In this document: piece after piece, positions 10,789-18,739 of the stretch | Position numbering within the stretch: position 1 is the stretch's first letter | Layout: every line of letters begins with the position of its first letter | NCBI GenBank assembly: GCA_018780645.1 | Contig: JADMJJ010000093.1 | Location: 1-50,255 of the forward strand | Direction of reading: 5' to 3' | From: Burkholderiaceae bacterium | Lineage (GTDB): Bacteria > Pseudomonadota > Gammaproteobacteria > Burkholderiales > Burkholderiaceae_C | DNA length: 50,255 nucleotides | The notes under the pieces: model-generated | Seen by the model: only the letters and a program-made list of their open reading frames with translations | Databases searched by the model: none | Told to the model about the DNA's origin: nothing | Translations under genes and position numbers: made by a program

Positions 10789-10806
10789 TTATAAATCGGC
10801 TATACT
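10789..10806 (+). promoter_or_regulatory. Putative promoter of rpmB-rpmG
   Basis: TATACT at 10801-10806 is a good -10 hexamer, and TATAAA at 10790-10795 is an alternative. No strong -35 is visible. Initiation about 7 bases after TATACT would start the RNA at about 10813, immediately before the first stem of the leader structure at 10815. Confidence 0.45.
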
Positions 10807-10814
10807 CGTCGGCT

Positions 10815-10930
10815 TGCCTGCTGGATGGACCGCCCCAGGCGACCCGGCAACTTCACAGCAATGTGATACCGGGCGCCGGATTAGCAGGCATAGAGCGGTC
10901 ATGTGGTCGCAGACACCAGAGGTGCCTGCG
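10815..10930 (+). promoter_or_regulatory. Structured 5' leader RNA of rpmB-rpmG, possible autoregulatory element
   Basis: Folded by eye, an 8-bp stem (TGCCTGCT 10815-10822 with AGCAGGCA 10883-10890) closes a domain. Inside it, 10838-10847 pairs with 10869-10877 (4+5 bp around one bulged A). That arm carries TCACA-GCAA-TGTGA (10853-10866), a hairpin with a GNRA tetraloop. A separate hairpin follows at 10908-10930. GCAGGCA (10884-10890) can also pair with TGCCTGC (10923-10929), so the closing stem and a downstream pairing exclude each other. The element occupies most of the 182-base gap before rpmB. Regulation is inference; I do not recognise a known riboswitch class. Confidence 0.55.
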
Positions 10931-10964
10931 ACTGGATAGAGAAGCAACAAACCGGAGAAGCGTC

Positions 10965-11198
10965 ATGGCACGCGTCTGTCAAGTCACGGGCAAGAAGCCC
11001 ATGGTGGGCAACAATGTTTCCCACGCCAACAATCGTACCAAGCGTCGTTTCCTGCCTAATCTGCAGTACCGCCGCTTCTGGATGGAGAGCGAAAACCGCT
11101 GGATCCGTCTGCGTATCAGCAATGCTGCTCTGCGTTTGATCGACAAGGTCGGTATCGACCAAGTCGTTGCTGATCTGCGCGCCAAGGGCGAGCTGTAA
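10965..11198 (+). CDS. rpmB: 50S ribosomal protein L28
   Basis: This 77-aa protein starts [20 protein letters not shown], the typical bacterial L28 N-terminus, and continues with [13 protein letters not shown] and [19 protein letters not shown] 10965 has GGAGAAG upstream. It is the first gene of the rpmB-rpmG pair, 35 bases ahead of rpmG, and is preceded by the structured leader. Confidence 0.98.
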   Translation: MARVCQVTGKKPMVGNNVSHANNRTKRRFLPNLQYRRFWMESENRWIRLRISNAALRLIDKVGIDQVVADLRAKGEL

Positions 11199-11233
11199 TC
11201 CGCCACGACCACTCTAAGTAAAGGAACACCACC

Positions 11234-11404
11234 ATGGCATCCAAAGGCGGTCGCGAAAAGATCAAGCTGGAATCCACTGCAGGAACCGGCCACTTCTACA
11301 CCACGAACAAGAACAAGAAGACCACGCCCCAAAAGCTGGAATTCATGAAGTTCGACCCCAAGGCACGTAAGCACGTCGCCTACAAGGAAACCAAGCTGAA
11401 GTAA
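11234..11404 (+). CDS. rpmG: 50S ribosomal protein L33
   Basis: This 56-aa protein reads [20 protein letters not shown] at the start and ends ...[10 protein letters not shown]. The [12 protein letters not shown] segment is diagnostic of L33. It lacks the zinc-binding cysteine pairs of the C+ form, so it is a C-minus L33. ATG 11234 is preceded by AAAGGAACACC. A strong terminator follows at 11445-11480. Confidence 0.98.
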   Translation: MASKGGREKIKLESTAGTGHFYTTNKNKKTTPQKLEFMKFDPKARKHVAYKETKLK

Positions 11405-11444
11405 TTCGGCCTGACAGCCCAGCCGCTACGGCTTGGGTTCAACA

Positions 11445-11480
11445 AAAAACCCGCTCGGCGCAAGCTTGGCGGGTTTTTGT
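11445..11480 (+). terminator. Rho-independent terminator of rpmB-rpmG
   Basis: AAAAACCCGC (11445-11454) pairs with GCGGGTTTTT (11469-11478), and the stem ends in a T run. The A run on the left arm would let it act on the minus strand too, for the convergent DUF3016 gene. Confidence 0.9.
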
Positions 11481-11495
11481 TTGTTGGTCCAGGTT

Positions 11496-11984
11496 TCAGG
11501 GTGATGTCTTGGTGCTGGCCAGTGAGAACTCGGATCGGAACCAACCGTCGACCATTGCCTTCTCGTAGCGCAGCGAGTCGCTGACGTGATAACGGTTGAT
11601 GCCATCCTGGTAGCCCAGATCGCTCAGGCGGCTCTCGGCGCTGCGCAGCACGACACCACCTTCGCTCAAGGTGTAGCGCACCTGCATCGATGGTGGCGTG
11701 GCACCCCGCAGCACCCTCAACATCGCAGCTCGCGACGGAATCGGGCGTTCTTCACCGGCGAGATTGACATCCAGCACCTCGATCAACAGACGCTGCGAGC
11801 CGCTCACCCGCTTGTCGCCCGCGGCCTTCAAATGGGCCTCAAGCCCCTGCAGCACCTGCTGCTGCTCAGCATCGTCACGGCCAATGTCGATGAATTTGTC
11901 GGGGCTGACAAAGCGAACATCCACATCCGCCCAAGCACCGAACGCCAGACACCACAGGCCCAACATCACTGCGGTCTTCTTCAT
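11496..11984 (-). CDS. DUF3016 family secreted protein
   Basis: This 162-aa protein from ATG 11984 starts MKKTAVMLGLWCLAFGAWAD, a clear signal peptide. A longer in-frame start at 12032 would bury the signal peptide. The DUF3016-like start of the mature part is VDVRFVSPDKFIDIGRDD, and LLIEVLDVNLAGE and a C-terminal YEKAMVDGWFRSEF are visible. The function is unknown, and a periplasmic location is inferred from the signal. It lies downstream of the desaturase but behind that gene's terminator. Confidence 0.75.
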   Translation of the reverse strand: MKKTAVMLGLWCLAFGAWADVDVRFVSPDKFIDIGRDDAEQQQVLQGLEAHLKAAGDKRVSGSQRLLIEVLDVNLAGEERPIPSRAAMLRVLRGATPPSMQVRYTLSEGGVVLRSAESRLSDLGYQDGINRYHVSDSLRYEKAMVDGWFRSEFSLASTKTSP

Positions 11985-12033
11985 GCTGCACTCCCATGCT
12001 GAATACTTCAGATCAGTATAGGCAGCGCCCATG

Positions 12034-12060
12034 AAAAAGGCACCGCCTGGGCGGTGCCTT
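12034..12060 (-). terminator. Rho-independent terminator downstream of the desaturase
   Basis: On the minus strand AAGGCACCGC pairs with GCGGTGCCTT (12037-12046/12051-12060, 4-base loop) and is followed by a T run (AAAAA at 12034-12038 on the plus strand). It separates the desaturase from the DUF3016 gene. Confidence 0.9.
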
Positions 12061-12092
12061 CTGGTGAAGCGAGGGTAAAGACTTGTTTCTCT

Positions 12093-13316
12093 TCAGGCCC
12101 GTGCGGCGCGCAGGTTCTGCGAGAAGGCACGCAATTCGGCGATGCCGCTTTCCTCGGCCTTGCGGCACCAGGCTTGCAAGTCATGAACCAGTTGCTCGGC
12201 CGACACATTGGTGCGTGTCCACAGCAGGCGCAACTCTTCGCGCATCAGCACCAGTTTGTCCAGCGCCGGGCTGGCGGCGCGGGCACCGGCCAATTCGGCG
12301 TGGAAGGCCTGCGGAATGCGGTCTTCATCGCGATGCAGCCAGGTCTTGGCGGCCTTGAACTGCTTCCACTGCACGCTATGCTCATGACCCTGGGCCTGCA
12401 GCTTGGCGAGTTCAGCGGCGCAGGCAGCCTTCAGTTCACGGCCGTACTTGGCCATCACTTCATAGCGGTTGGCGATGATGGCTTCCAGCGTGTCCTTGTC
12501 GGCCACCGGCTTGATCACGCCATGGCGCAGCATAGGCGGGGTCTTGCGAACCTTGGCCAGACCGACCATTTCCATCGCGCGGATATAGGCCCAGCCGATG
12601 TCGAACTCATAGGGCTTGACCGACAGCTTGGCCGAGGTCGGGTAGGTGTGGTGGTTGTTGTGCAACTCCTCGCCGCCGATGATGATGCCCCAGGGCGAGA
12701 TATTGGTTGAAGCATCCGGCGCTTCGAAATTGCGATAGCCGCGGTGATGCGCCAGGCCATTGATGATGCCGGCAGCGGTGATCGGGATCCAGGCCATCTG
12801 CAGCGCCCAGACCGACAGGCCGGCAGCACCGAACAGCAGCAGGTCGACAATCATCATCAGGCCCACACCCTGCCAGGTGAAGCGGCTGTACAGATTGCGC
12901 TCGACCCAGTCGTCCGGCGTCTGATGGCCGTACTTCTTCAGCGTTTCCTGGTTCTTGGCCTCGGCGCGATAGAGCTCGGCGCCACGGGTCAGCACGGTCT
13001 TGATGCCGTGGGTGACCGGGCTGTGCGGGTCTTCCACGGTTTCGCACTTGGCGTGGTGCTTGCGGTGGATGGAGACCCATTCCTTGGTCACTTGCCCGGT
13101 CGTGGCCCACAGCCAGAAGCGGAAGAAATGAGCGGGAATCGGATGCAGATCCAGCGAGCGGTGGGCCTGGCAGCGATGCAGGTAGATGGTGACGGCCGCG
13201 ATCGTGATGTGCGTCATCACCAGTGCAGACACCAGAATCTGCCAGCCGCTGGCATGGGTGATGCCGTTGGCAAGCCAATCCACCAGTGCGTCATGCACCA
13301 TCATCAATTCATTCAT
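12093..13316 (-). CDS. Membrane fatty-acid desaturase (acyl-CoA delta-9 type)
   Basis: This 407-aa diiron integral-membrane desaturase introduces a double bond into saturated acyl chains. All three histidine boxes are present: HRCQAH near residue 47, HRKHH near residue 84, and HNNHH near residue 220. Hydrophobic helices lie between them. The C-terminal 130 residues (after about 275) form a charged helical extension, ending FSQNLRAARA, that is typical of this proteobacterial subgroup. A terminator follows directly. The likely role is membrane-fluidity adjustment; positional specificity cannot be read from sequence. Confidence 0.9.
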   Translation of the reverse strand: MNELMMVHDALVDWLANGITHASGWQILVSALVMTHITIAAVTIYLHRCQAHRSLDLHPIPAHFFRFWLWATTGQVTKEWVSIHRKHHAKCETVEDPHSPVTHGIKTVLTRGAELYRAEAKNQETLKKYGHQTPDDWVERNLYSRFTWQGVGLMMIVDLLLFGAAGLSVWALQMAWIPITAAGIINGLAHHRGYRNFEAPDASTNISPWGIIIGGEELHNNHHTYPTSAKLSVKPYEFDIGWAYIRAMEMVGLAKVRKTPPMLRHGVIKPVADKDTLEAIIANRYEVMAKYGRELKAACAAELAKLQAQGHEHSVQWKQFKAAKTWLHRDEDRIPQAFHAELAGARAASPALDKLVLMREELRLLWTRTNVSAEQLVHDLQAWCRKAEESGIAELRAFSQNLRAARA

Positions 13317-13480
13317 TCAGTCCAGACCTTTCCCGGCGAGCGGGCGAGTAATGAGGCGTGCGTGGCTTGCACGCAACTCCAATTGTAGGCGAGCCACCCT
13401 AGGCCGCCATGGCAGTAGTTCACCCTAGCCCCTTAAATCAATGGCCGAGAGGCCTTGTCAAGGGGGATAGATCAAGGAAA

Positions 13481-14740
13481 CTACTTGCGTTCCCAGACTG
13501 CGGCAAAGAAACCGTCGGTGTGATGCCGGTGCGGCCACAGACGCAGAAAGCCGTCCTGATCCAGGCTTGCAGCTTGGGACACATGGGCCTTTTCCAAGAC
13601 CTCGGCGGCCGGCAGGGCAACAAAGTCCTTGTGCTCGGCACTGAAGGCGTTGGCAATGTCCTCGTTTTCGCTCTGCAGCAGGCTGCAGGTGGCGTAGACG
13701 AGGCGCCCGCCCGATTTCAGCAGCCGCGCGGCGCTGGCCAGGATGGCCGCCTGCTTGACGCGCAATTCCTCCACCGCCTTCGGCGACTGGCGCCATTTCA
13801 GGTCGGGATTGCGGCGCAGCGTGCCCAGGCCCGAGCAGGGGGCATCGACCAGCACACGGTCGATCTTGCCGGTCAGACGCTTGATGCGCTCGTCGCGCTC
13901 ATGGGCTATCTGGGCCGGATAGACATTCGACAGGCCGCTGCGCGCCATGCGCGGCTTCAGCGCATCCAGCCGGTGGCCGGACACATCGAAGGCGTACAAG
14001 CGACCGGTGTTGCGCATTGCCGCGCCCAGCGCAAGGGTCTTGCCGCCGGCGCCGGCGCAGAAGTCCACCACCATCTCGCTGCGCTTGGCGTCAAGCAACA
14101 GGGCCAGCAGCTGGCTGCCCTCGTCTTGCACCTCGACCAGGCCCTTGGTGAACAGCTCCAGCTTGTTCAGCGCCGGCTTGCCCGGCACGCGCAGACCCCA
14201 GGGCGAATAGGGCGTGGGCTCGGATTCGATGCCGGCGGCCTTCAGCGCCGTCTGCACCTCCTCGCGCTTGGCCTTCAGCAGATTCACGCGCAGATCGAGC
14301 TCGGCACCCTCGTTGAGGCTGGCGGCCAGCGGCCAGAAGTCCTCTTCGCCCAGCTGGGCCATCAGCGGATTGGCCAGCCAATCGGGCAAGTTGTGGCGCA
14401 GCTTGGGCGCCAGGGTGCTGCGGTCTATGGCCTGCACGCCGGTGAGCCATTTATGCTCGTGCGACTCCATGCAGGCCTGCAGGAACTTGTCACTGCCCTG
14501 CCAGCCCAGCAGGGTCAGGCGGCGCTCCATGGGCCCGAAGCCGGATTGGGCGAAATGCTGGAACAGCAGGCGCTGGCGCAGCACGGTGTAAACCGTCTCG
14601 GCCAGCGTATGGCGTTCACGCTGGCCCAGGTTCTTGTGCTTGCGAAAATAGTTGGACACCACGGAATCCGCGGGCATGTCGAATTGCAGCACCTGGTGCA
14701 GCAATTCGGTGGTCATTTCCAGAAGGGCATTAGGATGCAT
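13481..14740 (-). CDS. RsmB/NOP-family rRNA (cytosine-C5) methyltransferase
   Basis: This 419-aa class I SAM-dependent RNA m5C methyltransferase has the SAM-binding VVDFCAGAGGKTLALG, the catalytic DAPCSGLGTLRRNPD and the second conserved cysteine in YATCSLL. Residues 1-150 are helical and lack a convincing NusB-like domain, which distinguishes it from canonical RsmB. RsmF-type or another paralogue is possible. ATG 14740 (MHPNALLEM) is the longest start; ATG 14716 (MTTELLHQ) is an alternative. It is divergent from the DUF1653 gene. Confidence 0.88.
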   Translation of the reverse strand: MHPNALLEMTTELLHQVLQFDMPADSVVSNYFRKHKNLGQRERHTLAETVYTVLRQRLLFQHFAQSGFGPMERRLTLLGWQGSDKFLQACMESHEHKWLTGVQAIDRSTLAPKLRHNLPDWLANPLMAQLGEEDFWPLAASLNEGAELDLRVNLLKAKREEVQTALKAAGIESEPTPYSPWGLRVPGKPALNKLELFTKGLVEVQDEGSQLLALLLDAKRSEMVVDFCAGAGGKTLALGAAMRNTGRLYAFDVSGHRLDALKPRMARSGLSNVYPAQIAHERDERIKRLTGKIDRVLVDAPCSGLGTLRRNPDLKWRQSPKAVEELRVKQAAILASAARLLKSGGRLVYATCSLLQSENEDIANAFSAEHKDFVALPAAEVLEKAHVSQAASLDQDGFLRLWPHRHHTDGFFAAVWERK

Positions 14741-14784
14741 TCAGCGATTATCCCAGCCCTGCCTTACCAGCCCGAAAACTGCCG

Positions 14785-15024
14785 ATGAGCGACACCGACT
14801 TGCCGCCGTTGCCCGAGATCGAACTCGGCCGCTACCGCCACTACAAAGGGGGCGAGTACGAGGTGCTGGGACTCGCCCGGCACAGCGAGACCCTGGAGGC
14901 GCTGGTGCTGTACCGGCCGCTCTCCACCGCCAGCGGTTTCTGGGTCAGGCCCCATGCGATGTTCGTCGGCACGCTGGAGGTCGAAGGCCGCGAGGTGCGG
15001 CGCTTCGCACCGATACGGGACTGA
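14785..15024 (+). CDS. DUF1653 protein
   Basis: This 79-aa protein is built around the DUF1653 fold: GRYRHYKGGEYEVLGLARHS, LVLYRPL, and a C-terminal region of small beta strands. It has no signal peptide. The biochemical role is unknown. It sits between a divergent methyltransferase and the convergent purN, so it is probably a single-gene transcript ending in the hairpins at 15030-15134. Confidence 0.85.
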   Translation: MSDTDLPPLPEIELGRYRHYKGGEYEVLGLARHSETLEALVLYRPLSTASGFWVRPHAMFVGTLEVEGREVRRFAPIRD

Positions 15025-15029
15025 CTCAG

Positions 15030-15134
15030 CCTTGCGGCTGGTATCGCCGCAAGGCCTCCGCCAGGCTGAGGCTGGACACAAACAGTCCTGAGGACTGCTT
15101 GTGCCTGCCGAAGGCCTCGGCCTCTGGCCGAGGC
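15030..15134. repeat. Cluster of three hairpins between the DUF1653 gene and purN
   Basis: Three stems occur in 105 bases. CTTGCGGC/GCCGCAAG is at 15031-15038/15046-15053. CACAAACAGTCC/GGACTGCTTGTG is at 15077-15088/15092-15103, with one mismatch. GCCTCGGCC/GGCCGAGGC is at 15114-15122/15126-15134 with a TCT loop. They separate two convergent genes and may act as terminators. The middle one matches the 8933-8961 hairpin in sequence. Confidence 0.7.
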
Positions 15135-15164
15135 ACAAGCCCCTTCCGGGCCCTGTGTCCGTGC

Positions 15165-15791
15165 TCAGATCAGGGCCTGAGCGTGCCCTTGCAGCTGGGT
15201 GACAAGGCCGCTCTCGACCGCCAGCTCGCCCTGGACCAGCCAGCGCACGGCGCGAGGATAGATCTCATGCTCGCGCACCAGCACGCGGGCCGACAGGGTG
15301 GCCTCGGTGTCGCCGGGCAGCACCGGCACCACCGCCTGCGCGATGATGGGGCCATGGTCCAGCTCCGGGGTGACCAGATGCACGGTGGCGCCCGCCACCT
15401 TGCAACCGGCCTCCAGCGCACGCTGGTGGGTGTGCAGGCCCGGAAAGGCCGGCAGCAGCGAGGGGTGAATGTTCAGCAGCCGGCCCTCGAAGCCGCGCAC
15501 GAAGTCGGCCGACAGAATGCGCATGAAGCCGGCCAGCACCACCACGTCGGGCGCGTAGCTCCGGATCACGCGGGCCAGCTCGGCGTCAAACGCGGCGCGC
15601 TCTGCAAAAGCCTTGTGATCGACCACCGCCGTGGCGATGCCGTGCTCGGCCGCAAAGGCCAGGCCGCCGGCGCCAGGCCGGTTGCTGATCACCGCGGCAA
15701 TGCGAGCCGGCCAGCCCTCGGCGGCGCAGGCCTTGACGATGGCCTCCATATTGGAGCCACGGCCCGAGATCAGGATCACGATGTTTTTCAT
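15165..15791 (-). CDS. purN: Phosphoribosylglycinamide formyltransferase PurN
   Basis: This 208-aa GAR transformylase carries out the third step of purine synthesis with 10-formyl-THF. I start at ATG 15791 (MKNIVILISGRGSNMEAI), because the longer frame adds nine residues not found in the family. GAR-binding SGRGSNMEA is at residues 9-17. The catalytic Asn-His pair is in LLNIHPSLLPAF, and the catalytic Asp is in TPELDHGPIIAQ. It is divergent from trpS. Confidence 0.96.
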   Translation of the reverse strand: MKNIVILISGRGSNMEAIVKACAAEGWPARIAAVISNRPGAGGLAFAAEHGIATAVVDHKAFAERAAFDAELARVIRSYAPDVVVLAGFMRILSADFVRGFEGRLLNIHPSLLPAFPGLHTHQRALEAGCKVAGATVHLVTPELDHGPIIAQAVVPVLPGDTEATLSARVLVREHEIYPRAVRWLVQGELAVESGLVTQLQGHAQALI

Positions 15792-15863
15792 GGGTCGGCA
15801 GTGTAGCCCTGCGCGCAAATGCTTGACTGCCTACAATCTGGCTCCCCCGACCGGCCTGCCTCC

Positions 15864-16883
15864 ATGACTCCAGACACCTCCCCCGCCGCCCCGCCACGCC
15901 AGCGTGTGCTGTCGGGCATGCGCCCCACCGGCGCCCTGCACCTGGGCCACTACCACGGGGCGCTGAAGAACTGGGTGCGTCTGCAGAGCGAGTTCGATTG
16001 CTTCTTCTTCGTCGCCGACTGGCATGCGATGACCACGCATTACCAGGACCATGCCGACATCGAGCGCAATGTCTATGACATGGTGGTGGACTGGCTGGCC
16101 GCCGGCATAGACCCCGAGCAGGCCACGCTGTTCATCCAGAGCCGCATGCCCGAGCATGCCGAGCTGTTCACGCTCTTGGCGATGAGCACGCCGCTGAGCT
16201 GGCTGGAGCGCATGCCCAGCTACAAGGACATGCTGGAGAAGAACCGCGAGCCGGCGACCTACGGCCTGCTCGGCTACCCGCTGCTGCAGGCGGCCGACAT
16301 CCTGATCTACAAGGCCGCCTACGTGCCGGTCGGCGAAGACCAGGCACCGCATGTGGAGGTCACGCGCGAGGTGGCGCGCCGCTTCAACCACGTCTACAGC
16401 CCCGACAAACCCATCCTGCTCGAGCCCCAGGCCCTGCTGACCGAAACCTCGCGCCTGACCGGCCTGGACGGTGAGAAGATGAGCAAGAGCTATGGCAACA
16501 CGATCGCGATGCGCGACGCGCCCGAGCTTGTGGAGCAGAAGATCAGGCGCATGCCCACCGACCCGCAGCGCGTGCGCCGCGATGATGTCGGCGATCCGGC
16601 GCGCTGCCCGGTCTGGCCGCTGCACCAGCTCTACTCCGATGCCGACACCCAGGCCTGGGCGGCCCAGGGCTGCAAAACGGCGGGTATCGGCTGCCTGGAC
16701 TGCAAGCAGCCGGTGATTGACGCGATCAAGAAGGAACAGGAGCCCTGGCGCGAGCGCGCCGAGGCCTATCTGAGCAACCCCAAGCAGGTGCACTGGATCG
16801 TCGAGGTCGGCACCGAGCGGGCCCGCGCGGTGGCGCGCAAGACCATGCGCGAGGTGCGCACCGCGATGGGCCTGGCCTACTGA
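15864..16883 (+). CDS. trpS: Tryptophanyl-tRNA synthetase
   Basis: This 339-aa class I synthetase charges tRNA-Trp. The HIGH-type signature is in TGALHLGHYHG (about residues 22-32) and the KMSKS signature is intact in LDGEKMSKSYGN. The start chosen is ATG 15864 (MTPDTSPAAPPRQRVLSGMR); an upstream in-frame ATG at 15819 reads into the intergenic region. A cluster of Cys residues (GCKTAGIGCLDCKQ) near residue 275 is a feature of many bacterial TrpRS. The next gene starts on the base after its stop. Confidence 0.97.
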   Translation: MTPDTSPAAPPRQRVLSGMRPTGALHLGHYHGALKNWVRLQSEFDCFFFVADWHAMTTHYQDHADIERNVYDMVVDWLAAGIDPEQATLFIQSRMPEHAELFTLLAMSTPLSWLERMPSYKDMLEKNREPATYGLLGYPLLQAADILIYKAAYVPVGEDQAPHVEVTREVARRFNHVYSPDKPILLEPQALLTETSRLTGLDGEKMSKSYGNTIAMRDAPELVEQKIRRMPTDPQRVRRDDVGDPARCPVWPLHQLYSDADTQAWAAQGCKTAGIGCLDCKQPVIDAIKKEQEPWRERAEAYLSNPKQVHWIVEVGTERARAVARKTMREVRTAMGLAY

Positions 16884-17351
16884 ATGACAAGCGCTCCCGC
16901 CATGGCCGGCATCCACATCACCGACATCGAGTCCGCCATCAACTGGTGGCGGGCGCGCTTGCCGTCCGACGGCCTGCAGGCCTGCGCCGAGGTGCTCGCG
17001 CTGGCCGAGGTCTATGGCCTGATGGTCTATCAGCGCGAGACGCAGTGCGATGAAGACACCATGCCTCTTGAAGCCAAAGAGGCCTGGCTGCGCTGGTACG
17101 ACACCACACCCGACGCCCCCTGCATCGCCATCTGCTCGACCAGCCAGGGCGACGACTGGTGCAAGGGCTGCGGCCGCAGCTTCGACGAGGTGCAGCACTG
17201 GCCGGTCATGACGCCCGGCGAGAAGCGCGCCACCTGGCGCCGCATCTCGATGGAGGCCACGGCCTGGCGCTTCAATCGCTATGCCGAGCGGGCACGCTCG
17301 GCCTCCGGCATCGACCACGAAGGCACGCCTGCGACCGGGGGCCCCGTTTGA
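16884..17351 (+). CDS. DUF3717 + DUF1289 fusion protein
   Basis: This 155-aa protein appears to join two small families. Residues 8-60 look like DUF3717 (GIHITDIESAINWWRARLPS, LALAEVYGLMVY). Residues 78-130 look like DUF1289, with PCIAICSTSQGDDWCKGCGR and WRRI. The four-cysteine pattern C-x3-C-x8-C-x2-C suggests metal binding, but this is inference. It starts directly after the trpS stop with no gap and overlaps the MATE start, so it belongs to that operon. Function unknown. Confidence 0.85.
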   Translation: MTSAPAMAGIHITDIESAINWWRARLPSDGLQACAEVLALAEVYGLMVYQRETQCDEDTMPLEAKEAWLRWYDTTPDAPCIAICSTSQGDDWCKGCGRSFDEVQHWPVMTPGEKRATWRRISMEATAWRFNRYAERARSASGIDHEGTPATGGPV

Positions 17352-18733
17352 GCGCCCCCGCCACCCTGCTCGACAGTCTGAAACGCATCGCCCCCCTGGC
17401 CTGGCCGGTGTTCATAGGCCAGGTGGCGGTGCTGGCTTTCAGCACCCTGGACACGATGCTGGTGGCACGCTACGCCGCCGTCGATCTGGCGGCGCTGTCG
17501 GTCGGCTCGGCGGTCTATATCACCGTCTTCATCGGTCTGATGGGTGTGGTGCTGGCGCTGAGCCCGATTGCTGGCCAGATGTTCGGCGCCAAGAAACTGC
17601 ACGAGGCCGGCCGCCAGTACCACCAGGCGATCTGGCTGGCGCTGGCGCTGTCGGTGCCGGGCTGCCTGGTGCTGATGTTCCCGGGGCCCTTTCTGAATCT
17701 GGCGCAGGCTAGCCCCGAGGTGGCAGGCAAGGTGCGCGGCTACTTAGGCGCGCTGGCCTTCTCGCTGCCGGCGGCGCTCCTGTTCACCGCCTTCCGCGCC
17801 TTCAACACCGCCGTGTCGCGGCCCAAGGCGGTGATGGTGCTGCAGTTGGGCGGGCTGGCCATGAAGGTGCCTCTGAGCCTGCTCTTCGTCTACGGTTTCA
17901 CCATCGATGACCTCCACCTGCCCGCACTGGGCGTGGCCGGCTGCGGCATCGCCACCGCCATCGTGATGTGGAGCCAGGTCTTGCTGGCCTGGTGGGTGAC
18001 GCGGCACAACGCCTTCTATGCCGACTTCGGCCTGCAGCGCGGTGGCCTGATGCCACCGGACCGCGCCGCCATCATCAACCAGCTGCGGCTGGGCATACCG
18101 ATGGGCTTCACCGTGCTGGTCGAGGTCACCGGCTTCAGCTTCATGGCCATTTTCATCGCGCGCATAGGCGCCACCGCGGTGGCCGGCCACCAGATCGCCG
18201 TCAACCTGGTGTCGCTACTGTTCATGATGCCCTTGGCCCTGGCCAATGCCACCAGCACCCTGGTGGCGCAGCGCATTGGCGCCCACGAAATGCTCGATGC
18301 GCGCCGGGTCGGCTGGCATGGGCTGGAGATTGGCCTGCTGGCGGCCACCCTGTTGGGCGGTCTGGTGTATTTCGGCCGTGATCTGGTGCTGGGCGTCTAC
18401 ACCCAGGACCCGGCGGTCATCGCCGCCGCCCTGCCGCTGCTGGCCTGGCTGTGGGTGTTCCATATCGCCGATGCGGCGCAGACGCTGGGCGCCTTCATCC
18501 TGCGCGCGCACCGCGTCACCACCCTGCCCTCGTTGATCTATGTGCTGGCGCTGTGGGGCGTGGGCCTGGGCGGCGGCTATGTGCTGGCCTTCCACTCGCA
18601 GGGCTGGGCACCGGCCACCCTGTGGGGCGCGCGCGGCATGTGGGCGGCCTCAACCGCTGGCCTGGTGCTGGCCGGTATCAGCATGTGCGCGCTGCTGGCC
18701 CGGGTGCACCGGGCCGAGCTGCGCCACCCCTGA
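17348..18733 (+). CDS. MATE-family multidrug/Na+ antiporter (NorM-like)
   Basis: This 461-aa inner-membrane exporter has two MatE repeats, about residues 15-175 and 240-400, and 12 predicted helices. It shows the usual LAWPVFIGQVAVLAFSTLDT near the N-terminus and VAGHQIAVNLVSLLFMMPLAL in repeat two. I start at TTG 17348, whose TTGA overlaps the preceding TGA stop. No ATG fits, because upstream codons in this frame read through the DUF1289 gene. The substrate cannot be assigned. It ends a trpS-DUF1289-MATE unit. Confidence 0.88.
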   Translation: MSAPATLLDSLKRIAPLAWPVFIGQVAVLAFSTLDTMLVARYAAVDLAALSVGSAVYITVFIGLMGVVLALSPIAGQMFGAKKLHEAGRQYHQAIWLALALSVPGCLVLMFPGPFLNLAQASPEVAGKVRGYLGALAFSLPAALLFTAFRAFNTAVSRPKAVMVLQLGGLAMKVPLSLLFVYGFTIDDLHLPALGVAGCGIATAIVMWSQVLLAWWVTRHNAFYADFGLQRGGLMPPDRAAIINQLRLGIPMGFTVLVEVTGFSFMAIFIARIGATAVAGHQIAVNLVSLLFMMPLALANATSTLVAQRIGAHEMLDARRVGWHGLEIGLLAATLLGGLVYFGRDLVLGVYTQDPAVIAAALPLLAWLWVFHIADAAQTLGAFILRAHRVTTLPSLIYVLALWGVGLGGGYVLAFHSQGWAPATLWGARGMWAASTAGLVLAGISMCALLARVHRAELRHP

Positions 18734-18739
18734 CACGGC

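Noticed and set aside
10815-10890. SAM-I riboswitch before rpmB
   Set aside because: Only a short GACCCGGCAAC resemblance exists. The kink-turn and the other conserved core segments are missing, and the downstream genes are ribosomal proteins.
15831-17318. A 495-codon minus-strand open frame across trpS and the DUF3717-DUF1289 gene
   Set aside because: It is a shadow frame over two clear plus-strand genes, with no family features.
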